64,000 bases of DNA from contig NC_035173.2 in assembly GCF_001659605.2 (NCBI RefSeq), positions 9,629,065-9,693,064 on the forward strand, written 5' to 3'. The translations under genes were made by a program, and so were the position numbers. The notes under the pieces were generated by a model, which was not told where the DNA came from, ran no database searches, and worked only from the letters and a program-made list of their open reading frames with translations. Origin of the DNA: Manihot esculenta (lineage: Eukaryota > Streptophyta > Magnoliopsida > Malpighiales > Euphorbiaceae). Below are positions 57,518 through 64,000 of the stretch, one piece after another; within the stretch, counting starts at the first letter, position 1; every line of letters begins with the position of its first letter.

Positions 57518-59653
57518 TGTAATACCCGGCTCGAGTCCGGCATCGGCATTCCTGTAGTCCGGTGGACTCTCGGGTGTCGGAACCCTCGAGAAGGGTAATA
57601 CAGATGTTTTGCAAGGTATTTTCACTGGTTTTCATGTTTTGAAGTGGTAAAAGACTTGAGTTTTGAAAGAAAAGCAACAAGGGAGAAATGCAAAGGTTCG
57701 GCCGCCGAAGGTCACTTTCGGCCGCCGAACATTGCATGGTTGCGGCTTCACGTTCGGCTGCCGAAGGTGGTCTGGCCAGCCACCTATAAAAGGGCCAAGG
57801 GTCGGTGGAAGGAGGGTATTTCTCCTCCACTTGCAGCCAGAGGTGAGTTCCAGCCTCTCCTACGTTGACTTTCATGTTTTCCATGATTTTCATCAAATCT
57901 TTCAAGAGTTTTAAGAGTTTTGGTGATTTATGAAGGTTTTGAGCAAAAGAACCAAGGTTTGAAGCTTGGAGCTTTGGAAGAGCTTTTCTTCATATCTCCA
58001 CGTTAGGATCCTTCATCCTCAAGTTGTGTAAGAGGTAAGTGAAGATCCTGAGCTTCTTTGTTGATTTTGAAAGGTTTTATGAAGTTTGTATGGGTAGTTT
58101 GCATGTTTAGGTTTAGGTGAGGTTTTTGGTGATTTGTGGTGTTCTAGCATGATTAAGTGTTATGTGCTATGTTTGTTTGGGGTTTTAGGGTAGTTTTAGA
58201 CCCCTTTGTGCGCATATATGTGTATATGCTAGTTGGGAGTAGTTGCTATGCATGTTTGTAGGTTTTTGGGCAAAGTTTGCATGAAACAGAGCAGGGTTCT
58301 GTCCTTCGGGCAAAACCAGGTTCGGCCGCCGAACCCTTTGTGGAGGCAGTTCGGCTGCTAAAGGTTGCCCCCGAAAGCTAGGCTTTCGGTTTAGAAAGGG
58401 ACTTTCGGCCGCCGAAAGAGGGAGTTCGGCCGCCGAAAGTGTGTGAGTTTCGTCTCTGGACGAGACCTTCGGCCGCCGAAGGTGCCGCCGAACATGCATG
58501 AGTTTCGTCTCTGGAGTGGGGTTTCGGCCGCCGAATCTGCCGCCGAAAGTGCCCTGTCCAGCTTTCTTTTGCATGTTTTATGTGATGGTTTGAGGATTGT
58601 TTAGAGGGGTTTTGGGGAGTTTCGTAGAGATGTTCTTGAGTGCGTTTAGTCCCTCATTTGAGTCCACCTGTGTAGGTACGGACCAGAGGAATCAGGGAGG
58701 TCAGCAGTGAGTCCAGTGTCAGAACCTGCAGAGTCAGTGCAGAGATAACCAGGTGAGTGGAAATTAACTTAATGTTTTAATATGAGAACTGATATTTTAT
58801 CATGCTTCATGCATCATGAATATGCTTTAGGGTGAGTGCATTAGTGTACACAAAGATGATGCATTGCATTTATCCTTGTACTTGGCACTGCTCCTTGTAC
58901 ATTGCTTATGTGAGACGGCACGGACTTCGTGAGGATTCATTAGCCCTCAGAGGAAAGACCTGGAACAGCCCTACGGGGACCAGGCACATATACAAAGACC
59001 TGGAACAGCCCTACGGGGACCAGGCACATGGTACTTAGGTACCCCAGATGAGATAGAGGGAGTTTTGATCCGTCCGGCCGAGGTGATGTGATTCTGTGTT
59101 GCATTCCATGAGAGCATGTTTTATCACCTGTTATTTACCTATTCTACTCACTGGGCTATCGTAGCTCATCCCTCTCCCCTAACTTCAGTTGTGCAGGTTC
59201 AGAGATCAGAGAGAACTCAGCAGGGTACAGGAAGAGTACAGAGTGGTGTAATAGCTAGTGTGGACATGTAAATGTAAAGAGATAAGGTTTATGTATAGTG
59301 TATAGCATGGTGCTTGACTATAAGAATTGTAATCCCTTTGTGGAGTCACATGATCAGTTTATGTATGTTTTTTTATTGTTGTATGTTTATGAGCAAACCA
59401 GGCTTAACATTATGAGATTGATCCGCCTAGAGCCATGAGGAGCTCTAGTAGGGATTGGTAGAGCACAGAGAGAGTGCATGCACAGGTTAAGCCTTGGAAT
59501 AAAGAAAAGTTTTATGTTTTTACAGAAAATGTATGATCATGTATGGGACTTCACAGGTATACAGACAGGATAGCAGGCTTACTACGGGTCCCGGCGACCT
59601 TAAGTCGATCTGGATCCTAGTGCCGGTGGCAGTTCGGTTTCCGGGCTGTTACA
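57518..59653 (+). mobile_element. E4: solo LTR of a Tekay family, inserted in E1 pol
   Basis: This 2136-bp LTR runs from TGTAATACCCGGCTCGAG to GGGCTGTTACA. It has a perfect duplication AATAT (57513-57517 and 59654-59658); removing it restores the pol reading WT-D-Q/[12 protein letters not shown]. It has palindromes at 57695-57770 and 58318-58552, a TATA box TATAAAAG at 57785, a donor-like AGAG/GTAAGT near 58033 and a 40-bp repeat. No internal sequence remains, so recombination between its two LTRs deleted the rest. Confidence 0.93.
58954..59029 (+). repeat. 40-bp tandem repeat, two units, in E4
   Basis: AAAGACCTGGAACAGCCCTA begins at 58954 and again at 58994. The unit length equals that of the E3 array though the sequence differs, and it occupies the same place in the LTR. 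Confidence 0.85.
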
Positions 59654-61687
59654 AATATGAAGAAAGCTTTGAAGAGTTGAATAGAATGTTGACGTCAGCA
59701 CCGGTGTTAGCTCTGCCTACAAGTGATGAGGACTTCACAGTGTTTTGTGATGCATCCCGAGTGGGGGCTAGGTTGTGTGTTAATGCAGAATGAGAGGGTA
59801 ATTGCTTATACTTATAGACAGTTGAAGAAGCATGAGTTGAATTATCCTACACTCGATCTAGAGATGGCAGCTGTGATCTTTGCACTCAAGATGTGGAGAC
59901 ATTACCTGTATGGGGTAAGATATGAGATCTTTACAGATCATAAAAGTTTGCAGTACATCTTGAGTCAGAAAGAGTTGAACTTGAGGCAGAGAAGATGGGT
60001 AGAACTGCTTAGTGACTATGATTGCAAGATCCAATACCATCCGGGTAAGGCAAATGTTGTGGCAGATGCCCTTAGTCGGAAATCACTTGGCAGTTTATCC
60101 CATATCTCAGCAGAGAGAAGACCGATGGTGAGAGAATTTTATAAGCTCGTTAATGAAGGGTTGCAGTTGGAGTTATCTGGTACAGGTGCTTTAATAGCTC
60201 AGATGAGAGTGACACCTGTGTTCCTAAAGCAAGTGGCGCAGAAACAACATGAGGACCCCAATTTGGTGAAGATAGCAAGAGCAATCCAAGCAGGCAACAG
60301 ATTCGACAATAAGGGGATCCTCCGATATGGAAACATGTTATGTGTACCAGATGACGTAAGTTTGAAGGGAGACATTATGAGAGAAGCTCATAATGCTAGG
60401 TACAGTGTTCACCCTAGAGCCACCAAGATGTACCAGGATCTGAAGAGAGTTTATTGGTGGCCAGCTATGAAGAAGGAAGTGGCGTAGTTTGTGTTAGCTT
60501 GTGAAATATGTCATAGGGTGAAGCTGGAACATCAGAAGCCAGCTGGTATGCTCAACCCACTACCGATTCCAGAGTGGAAATGGGAAAATGTGTCAATGGA
60601 TTTCGTGGTAGGGCTACCAGCAACGTCCAACAGATTAGACTCCATATGGGTAATAATGGACAAATTGATCAAATCTACTCACTTTATTCCTGTCAAAAGT
60701 GGCTACTCTGTGGACAAATTGGCACAAGTGTATGTGGAAGAGATTGTCAGGCTGCATGGGGCTCCAGTCTCGACAGTGTCAGATCGGGGACCCTAGTTTA
60801 CCTCCAGGTTTTGGCAGAGTCTACAGAATGCTATGGGCACAAGGCTAGATTTTAGCACTGCTTTCCATCTACAGACTGACGGACAGTTAGAAAGGACCAT
60901 CCAGACTATTAAAGATATGTTAAGAATGTGTGTGCTAGATTTTGGCGGTTCTTGGAGGCAACATCTACCCTTAGTAAAGTTTGCCTACAATAACAGCTAT
61001 CATGCTAACATAGGGATGGCTCCTTACGAAGCCTTATATGGGAGGAAGTGCCGATCGCCTGGCTGCTGGGAAGAAGTGGGAGAACGGGCTTTAATAGGGC
61101 CAGAGTTAGTAGAGATCACCAGCAGGGTTCTGCCCATTATCAGAGAGAGAATCAGAACTGTTGTGAGTAGGCAGAAGAGTTATGCAGATGTCCGCAGGAA
61201 GCATGTAGTGTTCTAGGAGGGAGATATGGTGTTGCTTAAGGTGTCTCCTATGAAAGGGGTGATTCGTTTTGGGAAGAAAAGTAAGTTAGTCCCATGGTAC
61301 ATCGGACCCTTTGAGATCTTGTAAAAGGTTGGGAATGTATCGTATAAGCTAGATCTACCTACTTCTATGGTGAGGATCCATATGGTTTTCCATGTTTCTA
61401 TGTTACAGAAGTTCGTGTCAGATCCGGGCAAGGTTCTCAATGAGCCTGATGTAGAGATCCTAAGAGATTTCACCTATGTTGAGCAGCCAGTGCGGATCTC
61501 AGACACAGATCAGAAAGCTAAGGAACAAGGAAATTGCGATGGTGAAAGTTCTTTGGAATCACCACAACATGGAGGAGTGCACATGGGAGACCCGGGAGTC
61601 AATGCTCCAGCAATACCCCTATCTCTTTTAAGGTAAGTGTTTTATGTTTTATGTGCTTTCTTGATGTTATGTTTTTGTTTTCTTGTG

Positions 61688-61724
61688 GAACATTCGTGGA
61701 CGAATGTTCTTAAGGGGGGAAGAA
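61688..61724 (+). promoter_or_regulatory. E1 pre-PPT hairpin and polypurine tract
   Basis: Arms GAACATTCG (61688-61696) and CGAATGTTC (61701-61709) around TGGA are followed by AAGGGGGGAAGAA (61712-61724), directly before the 3' LTR. The arms are intact although the element is otherwise decayed. Confidence 0.85.
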
Positions 61725-63960
61725 TGTAACACCCGGCTAAGCTTCGGCATCAAAATTCTGACCTTTTGGTGGAATCTCTGTTGAAATTTGGAATCCCGAA
61801 GTTGGAATCCCTTAGAAGGGTGAAAATAAGAGTTTTTATAAAATGTTTTTATGATGTTTTCAAGAAAGAAAGAAAAGAGTTTTGAAGAAAAATGCCTTGG
61901 AGGGAAAAGCCCAGGTTCGGTCGCCGAACCGGCCGCCGAACATGGTGCTGCTGCGGGAGCTCTTTTGGCCCCCGAAGGTGGTCTGGCCAGCCATCTATAA
62001 GAGGACTCATGTCCGAAAATGAGAGGGTTTCTCTCTCCATTTTCGGGCAAAGGTGAGTTCTTGCCCTTCCATGGTTAATTTTATTGTTTTTTTTTTTCAA
62101 ATCCTTCAAAATAATTATGAGTTTTTACCTTGTTTTGAAGATTTTAAGCTAAAATCAAAGTTTTGAAACTTGGAGACCTCCGGAGACCGTTTTCTCCTCA
62201 TCTCCAAGTTTGGGTCGCATCTACCTTCGATCTTCACGAGGTAAGTGTATATCCTTGCCTTTTCTGATATTTTGAATGAGTTTTAAGAAGGGTTAAGAGT
62301 TAATAATGCATGAGATGGTTAGACCTAAAATGTTAGGGTTTATGTTAGAGTTTATATTAAATGTTTGCTCAATGTGATGTTTTTATTGTTGTTGTTGGGG
62401 TTTAGGTTAGTGTTATGCCCCTTTATGCTTGAATAAGTGAAAATGCATGTTTTGAGTTTAGGTGTGAGGATTTGAGAGGTTTTGGGTGGCTTTGGATTTG
62501 AGGCGAATCGGGTTCTGCCTTCTTGGAAGACCCAGGTTCGGCCGCCGAAGCAAGGTTCGGCCGCCGAACTTGCTTGCGAATGTAGCCTTTGGCCACCTAA
62601 CTCGCCCCGGAAAGGTTGGACTTTCAGATCTGTGGGGGAGTTTAGGCAGCCGAACCTATCCCCGAAGGTTAGTGACTTTCGGATCTGTGAAGGCTTTCGG
62701 CCGCCGAACCTGCCCCCGAAAGTGCCTGACTTTCGGATCTGTAGGGACCTTCGGCCGCCGAACCTACCGCCGAAAGTTCCCTGCCCACCCTTTCTTTGCC
62801 TGTTTTCTATGCATGTTTTATGATATTTTAGGGGGTTTTTGGGGAGATGTTTAGAGTCTTGTTAGAGTATGTTTGGTCCCTCATTTGAGTCCACCTGTGT
62901 AGGATCGGACCAGGGAGACCGTAGAGACCGACAGTGAGGTAACTGCTTCAGTGTCAAGCATCAGCCAGAGGTGAGTAGAACTGAACTTAATGTTTTTAAA
63001 GTAACTAAATTTCTAGCATGTTCATGCATCACGAATGCCATGTTATGTATTAGGTTGTTTTGCATTAGAATTCACAAATATGATGCATTGCATAATTTAT
63101 TGTTGATGTGGATGGATATTGGATGATCCATTAGCCCTCGATACGATATGATATGATATGATATGATATGATATGATATGATATGATATGATATGATATG
63201 ATATGATATGATATGATATGATATGATATGATATGATATGATATGATATGATATGATATGATATGATATGATATGATATGGAAAGTCCAGGTCGAGGCCC
63301 ATTCTATGCCCTTGGCACAATTGGATATGTTATGTTTAAGAGGAAATCCTGAGGAGCTCCGTCAAGGGCCGGGTATCTATTGGATTATGTAGAGGGTTAA
63401 TGGTGACAAGTCCATCTTAAGGTGATTTGTTTGTGTTGTGACGCATTACATATGAGCATATGGTTATATAAACTGTTTTTACTGTTCTGTTCACTAGGCT
63501 CTTGTAGCTTACCCTTTTCCCCTAACCCCCAGATTTGCACGATCACAGGTAGCTTTGGGAGAGTCAGCAAGGTTTTGGGTACAGCTTAATGTAATAGATT
63601 AGTAGTGGACATGTAATGTATTGTGGATTAGTATCGTGCTTGGCCGTATTGATAGTTTTGTAATCCCTGTTTATATGATCTGGTTATGAAAGTTTTATGT
63701 ATATGCTATGTTTGAACCAAGTGAGGCATGTATGTTAACCATACTGGAGCATTTGATGAGGGCTCTAGTTTCAGTTTACGATACATGCACAGGTTGAACT
63801 TGATTAAATGAAATGCTTAAGTTTTTTTATGTAAATGTATGATCATATATGGGATTTTATTAGGTATACAGGATGTTTTGTAAGCTTGCTACGGGTCCCG
63901 GCGACCTTAAGTCAATCTGGATCCTAGCGCCGGTAGTGGTCCGGTTTTCATGTCGTTACA
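61725..63960 (+). repeat. E1 3' LTR
   Basis: This is 2236 bp, from TGTAACACCCGGC to TGTCGTTACA. It has palindromes at 61915-61975 and 62530-62778 and a TATA-like TATAAGAG at 61996. It also has a donor-like GAG/GTAAGT at 62241, an acceptor-like GTGTAG ending 62902 and a donor GAG/GTGAGT at 62971. The last acceptor has decayed (TTTGCAC near 63540). It provides the uninterrupted sequence for both E2 and E3 target sites (near 63608 and 63767). Confidence 0.92.
63140..63280 (+). repeat. GATAT microsatellite, about 27 units
   Basis: An almost pure run of GATAT within the E1 3' LTR, expanded from a run of about four units at the same place in the 5' LTR (34308-34327). A shorter run of the reverse form is at about 4088-4113. 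Confidence 0.95.
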
Positions 63961-64000
63961 CTACTTGTCTTTTTTATTATTAGATGAGTTCAATCTTTCT

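Larger units (their letters stand above)
54757..61631 (+). pseudogene. E1 gag-pol, decayed and split by E4
   Basis: ATG at 54757 starts [17 protein letters not shown]. The frame breaks in the proline-rich tract (stop at 55066, then a frameshift before 55349), with stops at 55646 and 55886. The zinc knuckle (CFRCGQEVHMARECP) and protease motif (DPGASHSF) survive at 56120-56440. About 0.26 kb between protease and RT is deleted near 56700. RT is recognisable at 56824-57282 (FIDDILVYS). E4 lies at 57518-59653, within the RNase H leader. RNase H resumes at 59659, but CDASRVG is followed by a frameshift. Integrase (60400-61200) has stops at 60485, 60793 and 61214. The chromodomain tail ends at 61631. 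Many changes are C-to-T or G-to-A (CAG to TAG, CAA to TAA), typical of methylated, silenced repeats. It cannot be functional. Confidence 0.92.
32999..63960 (+). mobile_element. E1: old Tekay-type retrotransposon, host of three nested insertions
   Basis: The outer boundaries are TGTAACACCCAGC at 32999 and GTCGTTACA at 63960. They are flanked by a perfect duplication, CTACT (32994-32998 and 63961-63965). Without insertions E1 is about 9.4 kb. Its 5' LTR consists of 32999-34716, 44602-44758 and 54295-54494, its internal region is 54495-61724 with E4 removed, and its 3' LTR is 61725-63960. The two LTRs differ at many sites, and the GATAT run is far longer in the 3' copy. Its reading frame is dead. 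Confidence 0.92.

Overview
The window is plant nuclear DNA, most likely from a dicot. It consists almost entirely of LTR retrotransposons inserted into one another. I see no host gene, rRNA, tRNA or organellar gene. The evidence for a plant is Ty3/gypsy chromoviruses of the Tekay/Del type (gag-pol ending in a chromodomain, primer-binding site TGGTATCAGAGC for initiator tRNA-Met), an element with a tRNA-Asp type primer site and a pol leader of the Tat/Athila (OTA) group, and a Ty1/copia fragment. A Euphorbiaceae source is only a weak impression.

Left part (1-10.6 kb): the 3' end of an OTA-type element is inserted in the gag of a decayed minus-strand Tekay element (806-1505, LTR from 1509). That LTR was itself split by a solo LTR (2210-4046, TSD CATCG). 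AT-rich degenerate DNA follows, then another OTA-family solo LTR (8032-9449, TSD TGGAC). A diverged copy of its empty target is present near 15350.

Middle part (10.6-33 kb): two short LTRs of an old element (10582-10971 with a primer site, and 32239-32602), possibly one heavily interrupted element with TSD ATAAA. Between them lie a 5'-truncated minus-strand copia (11744-14977), a second copy of a dispersed AT-rich segment, an OTA-like LTR (15694-21751, TSD GCGAC/GCGAT) that holds a 5'-truncated Tekay pol plus its 3' LTR (about 16077-21278), a Tekay LTR (from 22413) split by a minus-strand OTA solo LTR (23505-24931, TSD ATGAT), and a non-autonomous OTA derivative (25666-31555) whose single long reading frame ends just inside the reverse-transcriptase leader.

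Right part (33-64 kb): one old Tekay element, E1 (32999-63960, TSD CTACT), carries three later insertions. E2 (34717-44596, minus strand, TSD GGACA) and E3 (44759-54289, plus strand, TSD TCTAG) sit 157 bp of host LTR apart in its 5' LTR. A solo LTR, E4 (57518-59653, TSD AATAT), sits in its pol. E2 and E3 each have near-identical LTRs and one uninterrupted gag-pol frame of 1662 and 1633 codons, so both are young and potentially competent. E1 pol is full of stops and deletions.

The most unusual signals are non-coding. All the Tekay LTRs here carry two clusters of an oriented near-palindrome, TTCGGCCGCCGAA, one just upstream of the (sometimes decayed) TATA-box position and one inside what looks like a leader intron. 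The OTA family has independently accumulated a different palindrome, GTGATTTGCCCAAATCAC, in its LTR and in its reading frame, where it encodes repeated DLPKS peptides. Conserved splice-like donors and acceptors inside the Tekay LTRs, and a 9-bp stem hairpin directly before every polypurine tract, also stand out.
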